Source: Pseudophaeobacter arcticus DSM 23566
GTDB taxonomy: Bacteria; Pseudomonadota; Alphaproteobacteria; Rhodobacterales; Rhodobacteraceae
DNA: 64,000 bases
Direction: 5' to 3'
Assembly (NCBI RefSeq): GCF_000473205.1
Contig: NZ_AXBF01000006.1
Span: forward strand, 124,001-188,000
Positions 41,440 to 51,296 of the stretch are shown one piece after another. The number at the start of each line of letters is the position of its first letter. The stretch's first letter is position 1. The position numbers and the translations under genes are program-made. A model generated the notes under the pieces. It did not search any database, was not told where the DNA came from, and saw only the letters and a list, made by a program, of their open reading frames with translations.

Positions 41440-43068
41440 TTAGGCAACAGACCGGCTCCTGTCAAAAATACGCACCTGCCCCAGAATGATCTCGGCCGCA
41501 TTCTCAGCGATGACCATGGTCGGGGCGTTGGTGTTTCCAGCGACAAGGCTTGGCATGATGGATGCGTCCACCACTCGCAGCCCAGATACACCGCGAACCT
41601 TAAGCTCGGGGTCGACCACAGAATCCTTGTCCGCACCCATTCGGCATGTACCAACCGGATGATAGATTGTTTCTGCGCTTTCCCGAATGAATGCCGCGAT
41701 CTCATCGTCGGTCTGTACAGATTTACCGGGGTGCACTTCGTATTTGCTGTGCGCAGACATTGCCGGCGCTTCGAGTATCCTGCGCCCAGCTTTGAAGGCT
41801 GCAATCATCGTTCCCATATCTTCCGGATCGCTAAGATAATTCGGCTGAATCAGAGGATCGTCCATCGGATCCGGGCTTTTGAGGCCGATATAGCCGCGGC
41901 TCTTGGGCAAAAGATCGCAGATGTGAAGCGTATAGCCATAACCAAAAGCGATCTTGCGGCCATGATCTTTCAGATATGTGGGCAGGAAGTGAAACTGAAC
42001 ATTCGGCCTATCGCGTTCAGGGGACGACTTAATGAACCCACCGCTTTCCGCAACATTTGACGTGAGAAACCCTTTACGTCTGAAGATGTAGGAAAACAAA
42101 CCACCAATGCCACGCGGCAGAAAGCTGGGCGCGACACCGATCGGGCGCCGTGAGCTAGCAGCATGCATAATCGTTACATCGAGGTGGTCGGCCATGTTCT
42201 TGCCAACCTCGGGAAGGTCGTGAACGACGGCTAGACCATGCCGTTTAATTTCTTGGGCATCCCCGATACCCGACAGAAGGAGGAGTTGAGGCGAATTCAC
42301 GGCCCCGCCGGACAGGATCACTTCGCCGCCGGCATTGAGACGCAGTTGGCGATATTCGCCACTTTGCTGTAAGGTGACACCGGTTGCCGTCTTTTCCTCC
42401 ATGACAACGCGGGTCACGCGGGCGTCGGTGAAAATCTCAAGGTTGGACCGGGCCTCAGCCCCGCGCAGGAAAGCTTGCGCCGAGCTCCAACGCCGACCAT
42501 CCTTTTGCGTGACCTGATACATGCCCAGGCCCTCTTGTTCGGCGCTGTTGAAATCGCCGTTGTGGGGGATCTGCAGTTCGCGCCCAGCCTGTACGAAATC
42601 ACGGCTCAGAGGGTTCACGGTTTTCAGCTCACTCACGGAGAGCTCGCCGCCCCTACCGTGGGTTTCGGTTGCACCGAACCGATGGTTGTCTTCGATGCGC
42701 TTGAACAGGTCGGTCATGCGGTCCCAGCCCCAGACATCCGTGCCTGCCTCGGACGCCCAGTAGTCGTAATCGGCCTTGTGGCCACGAATATAGACCATGG
42801 CGTTGATGGACGACGACCCGCCCAGCGTCTTGCCGCGTGGCCAGAACAGTTTGCGGCCATTCAGGTGCTCTTGCGGTTCGGTGTCGAATGCCCAGTTCAG
42901 CTTTTTGCTGTTGGCCAGCAAGGCGATCCCCAATGGCATGTGGATCAGGGGGCTCTTGTCCTTTGGGCCTGCTTCGATAAGCGCGACGCGTTTTGCCGGG
43001 TTTGCCGACAGCCGGTTGGCCAGAACGCAACCAGCGGATCCGGCGCCGACGATGATATAGTCGTACAT
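41440..43068 (-). CDS. alkJ: Alcohol dehydrogenase AlkJ (GMC family, FAD)
   Basis: Membrane-associated FAD alcohol dehydrogenase, 542 residues. FAD-binding [20 protein letters not shown] at the N terminus; GMC signature [21 protein letters not shown] near residue 80; second signature [18 protein letters not shown]-terminal catalytic His region [13 protein letters not shown] and [20 protein letters not shown]. Long stretches match GPo1 AlkJ in layout and motif. It oxidises medium-chain 1-alkanols to aldehydes, passing electrons to the quinone pool. It begins 31 bp after alkH. Confidence 0.94.
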   Translation of the reverse strand: MYDYIIVGAGSAGCVLANRLSANPAKRVALIEAGPKDKSPLIHMPLGIALLANSKKLNWAFDTEPQEHLNGRKLFWPRGKTLGGSSSINAMVYIRGHKADYDYWASEAGTDVWGWDRMTDLFKRIEDNHRFGATETHGRGGELSVSELKTVNPLSRDFVQAGRELQIPHNGDFNSAEQEGLGMYQVTQKDGRRWSSAQAFLRGAEARSNLEIFTDARVTRVVMEEKTATGVTLQQSGEYRQLRLNAGGEVILSGGAVNSPQLLLLSGIGDAQEIKRHGLAVVHDLPEVGKNMADHLDVTIMHAASSRRPIGVAPSFLPRGIGGLFSYIFRRKGFLTSNVAESGGFIKSSPERDRPNVQFHFLPTYLKDHGRKIAFGYGYTLHICDLLPKSRGYIGLKSPDPMDDPLIQPNYLSDPEDMGTMIAAFKAGRRILEAPAMSAHSKYEVHPGKSVQTDDEIAAFIRESAETIYHPVGTCRMGADKDSVVDPELKVRGVSGLRVVDASIMPSLVAGNTNAPTMVIAENAAEIILGQVRIFDRSRSVA

Positions 43069-43099
43069 TTCTTCTCTCCCTATTGGTTACGGGCGGCTG

Positions 43100-44545
43100 T
43101 TATCCAAGCACCCGGACCACGATGTTGATAAGACGGCGTACAAAGCCCGTGTAAGGCGGGAAAAGCATATGCGTGATCGAATGCTTTTCCTCCAGAACGG
43201 CTTTTTCATGGGAAAAGGCCTTGAAGCCGTGTTCGCCATGGGCCGACCCAATGCCGGAGTTGTTGACGCCGCCAAATGGAAGGTTCGGGTGCAGGAAATG
43301 CACCACTGTAAGGTTTACGCCCACCGCGCCCGAAGAGGTGCGCGTGATGATCTGATCAGCGAAGCCCTTGCTTTTGTCGAAGATATACAGGGCAAGCGGC
43401 TTGGGGTTTGCGTTGATCTTGTCGATAACTTTATCCAGATCGACATATTCGATGATCGGCAAGATCGGCCCAAACAGTTCTTCGTGAGTGATTTCCATAT
43501 CGTCCGAAACCTCGGAGATCAGCGTCGGGGCAACGAAATTCTGGGCCGCGTCTGTCTGCCCGCCCTGAAGGATGCTTGCGCCTTTGGCACGGGCATCCTC
43601 GATCAGGTTGCGAACCCTGTCAAAGTGACGTTCGTTCACAATCCGGCAATAGTCGGGCGTTGCTTTTTGAGCCTCGGGCGTCTTTCCATAGACCCGGCCG
43701 ATCTCGGCCTGAAGCGCAGCCTTGAACGCAGTCGAAACATCGCGATGTACATACACATGATCCGGTGCGATACAGGTCTGACCGTTGTTTGCGAACTTAC
43801 CCCAGACGATGTTGCGCGCGGCCTTCTTGATATTGGCGTTGGGCCCGACGATTGTGGGCGACTTACCACCAAGTTCCAGAGTGACCGATGTCAGGTTTTT
43901 TGCCGCCGCCTCCATCACGACCTTGCCGATTGCCGGGCTGCCCGTGAAGAAAATGTGGTCAAACGGAAGCGACAGTAGCTCTTGGGAAACCGTGGCGTCG
44001 CCTTCGATGACCCTGACCAGATCCGGTGTGAACGCCTCTTCCACGATGTCGATGATGACACGGGACGCATTTGGCGTCATTTCTGACGGCTTGATGATGG
44101 CACTGTTGCCGGCCGCGATTGCCGAAACCAGCGGCCCGAGCGAAAGATTCACTGGATAGTTCCAGGGCGCGATGATCAGGCACACACCCTTGGCCTCGGG
44201 GCGAACCCGTGCCTTGGTGCCAAACACCCCCAAAGTGGCGCGCGCCCGTTTGGGGCGCATCCACGACTTCAAATGGTGTTTGGTGTGCCGGATTTCCTGA
44301 AGCACAGGGAAGATCTCGGTCAGTTTCACTTCTTCGGCGGGTTTGCGAAAATCAGCGGCGCAAGCCGCGATGATTTTGTCCTCGTTCCGTTTGACGGCCT
44401 CTGCTAGGCGGTCCAGCTGTGCAATGCGTGCCTTGCGGTCAAAACTGGCACGCCGGGCAAGTTGTGCCCGAATCTGGGTGTCAAACGCCGCTCGGATGTC
44501 ATCGGCACTGGCTGTTTTTGCGTGAAATGATGCAACCTGATTCAT
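43100..44545 (-). CDS. alkH: Aldehyde dehydrogenase AlkH
   Basis: Membrane-anchored type aldehyde dehydrogenase, 481 residues from ATG 44545 (GGAG upstream; the longer open frame overlaps alkG in a different frame). Motifs: [29 protein letters not shown], the catalytic Glu in [13 protein letters not shown] and catalytic Cys in [15 protein letters not shown]. The C-terminal hydrophobic stretch [21 protein letters not shown] could anchor it to the membrane. It converts medium-chain aldehydes to acids. It starts 10 bp after the alkG stop. Confidence 0.92.
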   Translation of the reverse strand: MNQVASFHAKTASADDIRAAFDTQIRAQLARRASFDRKARIAQLDRLAEAVKRNEDKIIAACAADFRKPAEEVKLTEIFPVLQEIRHTKHHLKSWMRPKRARATLGVFGTKARVRPEAKGVCLIIAPWNYPVNLSLGPLVSAIAAGNSAIIKPSEMTPNASRVIIDIVEEAFTPDLVRVIEGDATVSQELLSLPFDHIFFTGSPAIGKVVMEAAAKNLTSVTLELGGKSPTIVGPNANIKKAARNIVWGKFANNGQTCIAPDHVYVHRDVSTAFKAALQAEIGRVYGKTPEAQKATPDYCRIVNERHFDRVRNLIEDARAKGASILQGGQTDAAQNFVAPTLISEVSDDMEITHEELFGPILPIIEYVDLDKVIDKINANPKPLALYIFDKSKGFADQIITRTSSGAVGVNLTVVHFLHPNLPFGGVNNSGIGSAHGEHGFKAFSHEKAVLEEKHSITHMLFPPYTGFVRRLINIVVRVLG

Positions 44546-44555
44546 GTTCACGCTC

Positions 44556-45026
44556 CTACTTCTCTTCGTAGAGGACATAGTCCTCTTTCGTGGCGCCACA
44601 GTCCGGACAGCACCAATCATCGGGGATCTGACTGAACAGAGTTCCCGGCGGGAAACCTTCGTGTTCGTCGCCAAGGGCTTCGTCGTAGATATGACCGCAT
44701 GTTATGCAAAGCCATTTCCGGTAGGTGGTTCCGGCGGCGGGGGCCGCCTGTGCCACCGGAGCAGGCGCTTGCGGTGCGGCGGCAGGAGCGTCAACCGCCA
44801 CGGGTTCGGGTGCCGGGGCCGGAGCGAGTGTCGGTGCCGGGGTTGGTGCTAGCGCTGCGGCTTCGCCGATCAGCACAAAGTCCTCTTTGTCGCGGACCGC
44901 GCAATCGGGGCACGAAAAGTCTTCGGGCACTTGTGACCACGGCGTTCCCGGCGGGAACCCCTCATGCGGGTGGCCCTGGATTTCATCGTAGGTGTAACCG
45001 CAATCCGGGCATTGATATTTAGCCAT
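44556..45026 (-). CDS. alkG: Two-domain rubredoxin AlkG
   Basis: Electron carrier of 156 residues with two rubredoxin domains. The first covers 1-52 with [10 protein letters not shown]...CPDCAVRDK. The second covers ~103-156 with [14 protein letters not shown]...[19 protein letters not shown] low-complexity Ala/Pro linker (residues ~56-98) joins them. The last 20 residues match GPo1 AlkG as I recall it. Rubredoxin passes electrons from AlkT to the di-iron centre of AlkB. The single-domain alkF gene found between alkB and alkG in GPo1 is absent; the 170-bp gap to alkB holds no rubredoxin frame. Confidence 0.93.
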   Translation of the reverse strand: MAKYQCPDCGYTYDEIQGHPHEGFPPGTPWSQVPEDFSCPDCAVRDKEDFVLIGEAAALAPTPAPTLAPAPAPEPVAVDAPAAAPQAPAPVAQAAPAAGTTYRKWLCITCGHIYDEALGDEHEGFPPGTLFSQIPDDWCCPDCGATKEDYVLYEEK

Positions 45027-45199
45027 TGTTCATTCCTCCCTTACACACGTGCGTTGACAGGCAAGCACATGCGTCGTTCCAGATTTTCTGTCGGTTGTGT
45101 CTGCGGCCCCGTCATCGAGTGAGAGCAAGGGGCTGTTTGTCAGGTCAGTGTTGGCCCCATCGGGGCCAACTCCTTAGTCTGAGGCGCCATGCGAGGGTT

Positions 45200-46411
45200 T
45201 TATTCGGCAGGCATGGCGGCAGGTTGCGCAGGTGCGACCGACCCGAATTTACGGTCATAGTACTCACGCATGCCAGGCTCGATCTGAATCTTGTTCAGGT
45301 CACCTTTGGCCCAGTCCAAGACACGATGATCCATGATCGATCGGAACCACGAGGGGACCAGCGCCGCAAAGAACATCCCGGGATAGCCCGAAGGAAGCGC
45401 AGGCAGATCCTTGAAGTCGCGCAGCGATTGATAGGACCGCGTCGGGTGCGCGTGGTGGTCCGAGTGCCGCTGCAGGTGGAACAGGATCAGGTTGGACATG
45501 ATATGGTTCGAGTTCCACGAATGGTGCGGCTTCTGATGCTCGTATTTGCCGTTGGGCAGTTTTTCGCGCAGCAGGCCATAGTGTTCGATATAGTTGGCCG
45601 AGGTCAGCTGCCACCATCCGTACGCCATCTGAATGGGCAGGAACACAAGCATGATCGGCCCGAAGAATGCCAGCAGTCCGGCGTAAAGAACGACGGTAAT
45701 GATCAGCGGCTGAAGGATCTCGTTGTCCAGGCTCCAGACACTCTTGCCACTCCGCTCAAGGCGAACTTCTTCGAGCTCCCAGGCGCGTTTGAAGGCACCG
45801 GGGATTTCGCGGGTTGCGAAAGAATAGATGTTTTCACCCATACGCGATGTTGCCGGATCTTTCGGGGTCGCCACGTCGCGGTGGTGCCCTTTGTTATGCT
45901 CGATGAAAAAGTGGCCATAGCCCACGACTGCCAGCACCAGTTTGGCCATCCAGCGGTCAAATGTTTCTTTCTTGTGGCCCAGTTCATGGCCGGTGTTCAG
46001 TGCCAAACCGTTGACGATACCCAGCGACAGTGCAAGCGCAATGAACTCAAAGGCATTGACCGATTGGGTTGCCACCCACCAGCAGGATCCGACAAGAGCC
46101 GCATAGTGCATGGGCACGGTCAGATAAGTGAGCACGCGATAGTAGCGGTCTTTTTCAAGATCAGGCACGGCCGACTCGGGGGGATTCGAGAAATCCTCTC
46201 CGAACATCGCGTCCAGCAGCGGTACCGCCAGATACCACAGAATCAAGACCGTTCCGTACCAGATGCTCCATCCGGTTTCCGAGACCAGGTAAAGTCCGAT
46301 CAGCGGCGTTGCCGGCCAGAATACGGACAAAATCCAAAAATACCGTTTCTTATCAACGTATGCTTCAGTGGCGCCGGCTTCTGCCGCGGCCGTTTCGTTC
46401 AAATCCTTCAT
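45200..46411 (-). CDS. alkB: Alkane 1-monooxygenase AlkB
   Basis: Integral-membrane non-haem di-iron hydroxylase, 403 residues from ATG 46411 (good GGGAGG site; upstream extension dropped). His motifs: HELGHKKE (142-149), EHNKGHHRD (171-179), LQRHSDHHA (313-321), plus the AlkB-specific NYIEHYGL (273-280). About six hydrophobic helices. A Trp at residue 59 (LILWYLAVPLLD) matches the bulky residue (W55 in GPo1) that limits substrate length to medium chains. It hydroxylates terminal carbons of n-alkanes using O2 and rubredoxin. Near-collinear with GPo1 AlkB throughout. Transcribed divergently from alkS. Confidence 0.96.
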   Translation of the reverse strand: MKDLNETAAAEAGATEAYVDKKRYFWILSVFWPATPLIGLYLVSETGWSIWYGTVLILWYLAVPLLDAMFGEDFSNPPESAVPDLEKDRYYRVLTYLTVPMHYAALVGSCWWVATQSVNAFEFIALALSLGIVNGLALNTGHELGHKKETFDRWMAKLVLAVVGYGHFFIEHNKGHHRDVATPKDPATSRMGENIYSFATREIPGAFKRAWELEEVRLERSGKSVWSLDNEILQPLIITVVLYAGLLAFFGPIMLVFLPIQMAYGWWQLTSANYIEHYGLLREKLPNGKYEHQKPHHSWNSNHIMSNLILFHLQRHSDHHAHPTRSYQSLRDFKDLPALPSGYPGMFFAALVPSWFRSIMDHRVLDWAKGDLNKIQIEPGMREYYDRKFGSVAPAQPAAMPAE

Positions 46412-46532
46412 CAGTCTGTTCCTCCCTGAAAGGCTGTCACTTGGCCATACGGTGGTCAGAAGCATGATTGCATTGCTTCCTCCTGCCGACTGACGCTGAG
46501 ACGGCAAAATCCTCACAGACAGGCCAGCTAAC

Positions 46533-46552
46533 AACTACACGTTCGTGTAGTT
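46533..46552. promoter_or_regulatory. Perfect inverted repeat in alkB-alkS intergenic region
   Basis: AACTACACGTTCGTGTAGTT: 9-bp perfect arms with a 2-nt centre, 121 bp before the alkB start and 66 bp before the alkS start. It is the only strong palindrome in the gap and the best candidate for an AlkS site. Binding is inferred. Confidence 0.6.
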
Positions 46553-46618
46553 TTGAGTTTCGCGTGCTATAGTTATGGAGTCGGGACACCAACGATACAT
46601 CGCTTCGGGGAGGGAGGG

Positions 46619-49234
46619 ATGACAACGCCCTCCAGAGCAAACCCAGACGACATTTCGGGCTTTCTGAAACGGATGAATACCCGTCGCACAAAGTATTCTC
46701 AGGGTTGTCTAAAGCGCGACAGGCTGAGTTTTACAGGAAACCCGACGGCCAAGTGTCTTCTTTACAAAGCGCCTCCCGGCTTTGGCAAGTCGGTCCAGGT
46801 CGCCCAGTGCGCCCAAGCCGCGCTCGAAAGAAACGAAGACTGCATCTACCTGGATTTTTCGTCTTTCTGGCCAAAAGACCTATCTGAAACCGATTTGATT
46901 GCGAATTCGATTGTCGCGGCGCTTTCCTCCGAAGGATTCTCCGAGAAAACGACCACGAGTAGTGTGAATATCCTCGCGCTGCGCCTGCTCACGGATCATG
47001 AAAGACCCGTCACGATCTGCCTGGATGGCGTAGCAGACGCTGCCACTACGCAAAGGTTTCTGAGAACGATCACACTGGAAACGCCGGAAACCGTTCGATT
47101 GGTCATAAGCGAAGGCTTGCCCGACGCGACGGTCTCTCTGTCGGTCCTCTCGGATGTCGTTACGATCGGCCCGGACGATTTGGGTTTCACCCTCGATGAG
47201 ACTGGCTTGTTTCTGTCACTGGACGCAGACCAGGCAAAGAGAGTGTTCGATTTGACGGGCGGCTGGCCGCTTCTGTGCGCGCTGGCGGGAAAATCAAATA
47301 CCCCAGGCGTAGGCATCGCCCATCTGCCCGAGGTTCAAGCCTATTTCGAAAACGATGTGCTGGCGCAGGTGCCGCAACCGCTCCGCGATTGCCTGATGAA
47401 AGCCAGCTGGCTGGAAGAAATCAATGAAGATGTCTGCAACTACGTGTTCAAGACGGACGCTGCAGGCCTTAAACTGGCTAAACTTGAATCGCACTATCGC
47501 CTTTTGGCGTCCAGCACTGCAACGCCAAACCGCTATGAAATGAACCGGGCGCTGAAAGAGTATCTGCGCAATCGTTTCATAGAGGCAAACGGATCGCGCC
47601 AGTCGTATTTCCTGAAACGTATCGCATTCTGGCATTGGCGAAGAAGAGAATACCGCTTGGTCATTAAAGTGGCCCTGCGGGCCCAAGATCATAATTGGGC
47701 CCAACGTCTGGGCGAACAAGCTCTGCTGGACCTTGCCCTGAGGCAGGGAGAGATCGAGGCCTTGATAACTTGGTTCACCGGCATTCCTCGGTTCAAATTA
47801 ATCCAGACACCATCCTTGGCCATCGGATATGCTTGGGTGCTGTACTTCGGCCAACGTGCTCAGGAAGCTCAAGAGGTGCTGGACAGACTGAACGTCTTGC
47901 CAGCTTCAGATCCCGCGAAACAGGACGACCCGAATGGATGGGGGGAACTGGTCCACGCCATTGGTCTGGCCACACATGATGAAATGAAAGAAAGCGATGA
48001 AGGCTGCACTGCATGGGTTGACACCTATGGGTTGGTCAACCCCGTCGGGCAGGCGGCTGCACAGACCTGCAGAGCCTTCATTGCCGCCTCTGACAGGCAG
48101 TTCACTATCCTCTCGGATCAAATCGCCACGGCCACGGTCACAAGCGGAGCAGTCCGTCACCGCTATGCTTTTGGCTGGCTTGCTGCGGCCGGTATCCTGG
48201 CCAGACTGCTCAATGGCGACATTTATGGCGCGCGCGCCGAAATCCGACGGGCACAGAAAGATGAAAACGTCGCCCACGAGCGCACGCCGTTTGTCAAAGG
48301 AATGTTCACCTCCTTCGAATTTCAGGTCCAGGCAGAAGACGGATCAATCACACCTGACGACGGCCTCCTGCATGAGGCTCTCGATTTCGCGCTGGCATTC
48401 GGGGTGACGGATGTGGTGTGGAACACGGTTCGAAGCGCGGTCGAGGTATATATTCGCCGAGGTGACACATCCCGGGCCTTCTTGTTGCTGGAACGCTGCC
48501 GCCTTACGGCAAACGAGCGCGGCTTGAAGCGGTTGGGTATCCTGATTCGGTTGGGTACCGAAGTCTTTGCCATGGGATCCCGAACGAGTACCTCGCTCGG
48601 GATCGGACCTCTCCCATCGGACGAAGACTTGGTCTTCTTGCCAAACCAAAATCGCGCTATTCGAGCGGAACGTGAGTTGCTCGAAGCCTCAAGGTTTCTG
48701 CGTGACGGGAAACTGGGTCTGGCCGAGAGGCAGGCGCGAAAAGCTTTGACAAACTTTGCCGCCATCAGGGACCAACGCGGTGAGATCAGGGCGCAATGTA
48801 CGCTTGCGGCCACTATCCATCTGATGGGCGACGAGAAGCAGGCAATAAAAAGAATGGTCGATGCCAATCTGCAAGCACAACAACTGGGTGCATTCAGGTC
48901 TTTGGAAAACAGGCGGCATTTTCTGAGGGTCATCAGCCCAACAGCAAAAGCGTTCCTGGGTCAAAAGGCAGACCAAGTTTCGATTGCCGGAAAAACGGCG
49001 CATGAACTGACGATCTCTAAGCTCCCCGCTGCACATATATCTGCCCCGATCAGCCGAAAGCAAATCGGGGTTTTGCAGCATGCGGCACTCGGGTTGAGCA
49101 ACAAGGAAATTGCAGCGCGCCTGCATGTCACGGAAGACACTGTGAAATGGCATTTCCGGAGAATCTTATCCTCCCTAAATGCCAGCAACCGTACCGAGGC
49201 CGTGTTAATCGCACGCTCGAAAGGCCTCATTTAA
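46619..49234 (+). CDS. alkS: AlkS, MalT/LuxR-type alkane-responsive activator
   Basis: Large regulator of 871 residues from ATG 46619 (GGGAGGGAG just upstream). Order: P-loop KAPPGFGKS near 50-58, NTPase region with CLDGVAD, winged-helix and TPR-like repeats in the middle, and a C-terminal LuxR helix-turn-helix (LSNKEIAARLHVTEDTVKWHF, SSLNASNRTEAVLIA). This is the layout of MalT and AlkS, which switch on the alk promoter when alkanes are present. The gene is divergent from alkB and 33 bp upstream of alkT; in GPo1 alkST lie apart from the alkB operon. The early ATG at 46553 overlaps the palindrome and is not favoured. Confidence 0.9.
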   Translation: MTTPSRANPDDISGFLKRMNTRRTKYSQGCLKRDRLSFTGNPTAKCLLYKAPPGFGKSVQVAQCAQAALERNEDCIYLDFSSFWPKDLSETDLIANSIVAALSSEGFSEKTTTSSVNILALRLLTDHERPVTICLDGVADAATTQRFLRTITLETPETVRLVISEGLPDATVSLSVLSDVVTIGPDDLGFTLDETGLFLSLDADQAKRVFDLTGGWPLLCALAGKSNTPGVGIAHLPEVQAYFENDVLAQVPQPLRDCLMKASWLEEINEDVCNYVFKTDAAGLKLAKLESHYRLLASSTATPNRYEMNRALKEYLRNRFIEANGSRQSYFLKRIAFWHWRRREYRLVIKVALRAQDHNWAQRLGEQALLDLALRQGEIEALITWFTGIPRFKLIQTPSLAIGYAWVLYFGQRAQEAQEVLDRLNVLPASDPAKQDDPNGWGELVHAIGLATHDEMKESDEGCTAWVDTYGLVNPVGQAAAQTCRAFIAASDRQFTILSDQIATATVTSGAVRHRYAFGWLAAAGILARLLNGDIYGARAEIRRAQKDENVAHERTPFVKGMFTSFEFQVQAEDGSITPDDGLLHEALDFALAFGVTDVVWNTVRSAVEVYIRRGDTSRAFLLLERCRLTANERGLKRLGILIRLGTEVFAMGSRTSTSLGIGPLPSDEDLVFLPNQNRAIRAERELLEASRFLRDGKLGLAERQARKALTNFAAIRDQRGEIRAQCTLAATIHLMGDEKQAIKRMVDANLQAQQLGAFRSLENRRHFLRVISPTAKAFLGQKADQVSIAGKTAHELTISKLPAAHISAPISRKQIGVLQHAALGLSNKEIAARLHVTEDTVKWHFRRILSSLNASNRTEAVLIARSKGLI

Positions 49235-49267
49235 GAAGACTTCTATATACTCAGGGAGGAACGAAAA

Positions 49268-50449
49268 ATGGAAACAACCGTGATCATTGGCAATGGGGTC
49301 GCTGGGACGACTGCAGCCGCAACACTGCGCAGAAACGGCTACGAAGGCACCATTAAGCTGATAGGTGAAGAAGCGGCGCTCCCCTATCAACGCCCACCTC
49401 TGTCAAAGGCGTGGTTGCTGGATTCAGACAGACCGAAACCGACCCCTTTGCGGCCTCTTTCGTTCTATGAGTCTAACGGCATTGAACTGATGCGCGCGCG
49501 CAAGGTCGTCAAAATTGACAGGAACAAGCGTCGAATCCGCTTCTTGGATGGAAAAACAACGAAATTCGATAACTTGATCCTCGCAACGGGAGCAACGCCT
49601 CGCCGCCTCGATTTGGCGGGGGCCGATCTTAAAGGGATTCACTATCTAAGAGATTTGAGAGATTCTGCAGGACTCCGCCAAGCACTGAATCGCCCAGGCT
49701 GCCACGACGTCGTTATCGTCGGTGCCGGTGTGATCGGACTCGAGGTGGCCTCTGCCGCAATTGATAGTGGAAAGGCCGTCACGATCATAGAGGTTGGTGG
49801 ACGAGCAATGGCTCGCGTTGCCTCTCCGGCAGCGACAAACTTCATCACTGAAAAGCTATCAGATGCTGGGGTGCGTTTCATGTTCAACAAGCGTCTCGAA
49901 GAGTTTGGCGCTGCTAATCAACATGTTTCTTCCATTAACCTTGAAAACGGAATAGAGATTAAGGTCGATCTTGTCTTGGTGAGTATTGGAGCGACGCCGA
50001 ATATAACCTTAGCCCAGGACGCGGGCTTGGTTTGTGACAATGGAATCTGTGTGGATCAGGACATGCGGACATCCGACCCCAAGATTTTCGCGATTGGTGA
50101 TTGCGCGCGCGGTGACAACGCGTTCGTGTCGGGAAAGCCGCGCATTGAAACTGTCCATAACGCATCCTCCCAGGCACAAATCGCAGCAGCTACTATCTGC
50201 AATAAAACACGCCCAGCTCCCGTACCACCACGATTTTGGTCCGACCTCAAAGGCATGAAGGTTCAAGCCATAGGAATAGCGGCCGGTTACGATCTGGTAC
50301 GACGCGTTCCAACCCAGCCTCCGACGTCATTGGAGGTGCACCTAAAATACCGCGACCGTCTTGTTGCAGCCGAGGTTATAAACCTTCCCCATCGTCAAGG
50401 CGAACTGGTTAAAGAGATTTCTCCCGTATCATTTTCAGATACAAAGTAA
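49268..50449 (+). CDS. alkT: Rubredoxin reductase AlkT
   Basis: FAD/NADH-dependent rubredoxin reductase, 393 residues. The FAD motif VIIGNGVAGTTAAATLRRNG is at the start, with ATGATPRRLDL. The NADH motif VVIVGAGVIGLEVASAAIDSG lies near residue 150, and the second FAD motif KIFAIGDCARGDNAFVSG near 275. A C-terminal dimer/oxidoreductase domain follows. It transfers electrons from NADH to the rubredoxin AlkG and so to AlkB. It follows alkS closely in one operon. Base composition is more AT-rich than the secretion genes to the right. Confidence 0.93.
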   Translation: METTVIIGNGVAGTTAAATLRRNGYEGTIKLIGEEAALPYQRPPLSKAWLLDSDRPKPTPLRPLSFYESNGIELMRARKVVKIDRNKRRIRFLDGKTTKFDNLILATGATPRRLDLAGADLKGIHYLRDLRDSAGLRQALNRPGCHDVVIVGAGVIGLEVASAAIDSGKAVTIIEVGGRAMARVASPAATNFITEKLSDAGVRFMFNKRLEEFGAANQHVSSINLENGIEIKVDLVLVSIGATPNITLAQDAGLVCDNGICVDQDMRTSDPKIFAIGDCARGDNAFVSGKPRIETVHNASSQAQIAAATICNKTRPAPVPPRFWSDLKGMKVQAIGIAAGYDLVRRVPTQPPTSLEVHLKYRDRLVAAEVINLPHRQGELVKEISPVSFSDTK

Positions 50450-50807
50450 CTGAAAATCCCTGTCAAAACCATGCGACTTCCGAAGGGAGTGTGCTTCGGA
50501 TTTTATGGCCAACAGCAAATATGAATGCTGTGCAGCCTACAGCTAAAAGTCGCTTCCTTTAGAATTCGTCCTCTACAACCTCCCTGTGGACGACCAACTG
50601 GCGGCACCGGTATTGCCGGTGCCGCCCTTTTCCGAAAGAGTAATTGAACGGCCCATAATGTTTGCGAGACGGATCATCCCGTGACCTGCTTTTGGGCAGG
50701 CACCCCATTCCGGCGATCACGCGCCGTTCCAAGAATTCTACTCCGCACCTCCGAATGTAACATATATCGCGTGGCGATATTTCGCGCATCGTGTCCGTTT
50801 CGCGGGC
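50450..50807. other. Intergenic region after alkT
   Basis: About 360 bp without a supportable gene apart from the terminator at 50600-50626. A long minus-strand frame here is antisense to the XRE gene and has no recognisable protein. This gap is the boundary between the alkane island and the transfer region. Confidence 0.5.
50600..50626 (+). terminator. Rho-independent terminator-like hairpin
   Basis: GGCGGCACCGG and CCGGTGCCGCC pair perfectly (11 bp, 5-nt loop TATTG), followed by CTTTTCC. It is placed 150 bp after the alkT stop and would end alkST transcripts. Confidence 0.7.
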
Positions 50808-51017
50808 ATGAACTTGCGGGACCGTGTAGCACTGAACATCCAGGAATTGAGACGCGCCCGCGGCCTCAGCCAGGAGGAGCTTGCTCATCGGGCCGACGTG
50901 AGCCGCGGCCATATGGGCAAGGTCGAGAACGCCAAGTTCGCGGCCTCCCTCGACCTTCTCGAACGCATCGCTCGGGCGCTCAATGTCGACCCCGAAGAAC
51001 TCTTCGCGAAACGCTAG
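50808..51017 (+). CDS. Small XRE-family helix-turn-helix regulator
   Basis: A 69-residue protein that is almost entirely one lambda-repressor-like domain: NIQELRRARGLSQEELAHRADVSRGHMGKVENAKFAASLDLLERIARALNVDPEELF. Single-domain XRE proteins of this size often control transfer or mobile-element functions. It lies 1.2 kb upstream of the type IV secretion operon, near a 13-bp palindrome at 51873, which could be its target (inference). ATG 50808 is the only start that keeps the full domain. Confidence 0.85.
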   Translation: MNLRDRVALNIQELRRARGLSQEELAHRADVSRGHMGKVENAKFAASLDLLERIARALNVDPEELFAKR

Positions 51018-51095
51018 TCTGTTTCCTGCGGCTTTGATCCCGCCATTCCCCAACGAAAGAAAGAACGGCAAGAACAGTACGAGTGGCACGGGTAC

Positions 51096-51296
51096 ATGGC
51101 GAAAAGAAAGACAGGCTGGCCCTTTCAGGACGGGTTTCTGAACGATGGTACGCAGGAGATCCACCTGTTCACCGATTACCGTTGGAATGATGGTTCGGTG
51201 AGCCGCCGCTGGCATGTCGACCGAGAACGCTTCGATGTCAGCTTTGCCGAGCTTCGCCCGGTTTCCCTGAACACATCGGACCGTTCGGATCAGTAA
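51096..51296 (+). CDS. Small hypothetical protein
   Basis: A 66-residue protein, basic at the start (MAKRKTGWPFQDGF) and rich in aromatic residues (FTDYRWNDGSVSRRWHVD). No family recognised, no signal or membrane segment. It follows the XRE gene by 78 bp and its 3' end overlaps the end of the convergent gene at 51290 by 7 bp. Codon use looks normal for the region, which is the main reason for accepting it. Confidence 0.5.
   Translation: MAKRKTGWPFQDGFLNDGTQEIHLFTDYRWNDGSVSRRWHVDRERFDVSFAELRPVSLNTSDRSDQ

Noticed and set aside
44706..44860. GC-rich repetitive tract suggestive of a DNA repeat
   Set aside because: It encodes the Ala/Pro linker of the rubredoxin AlkG and needs no further explanation.
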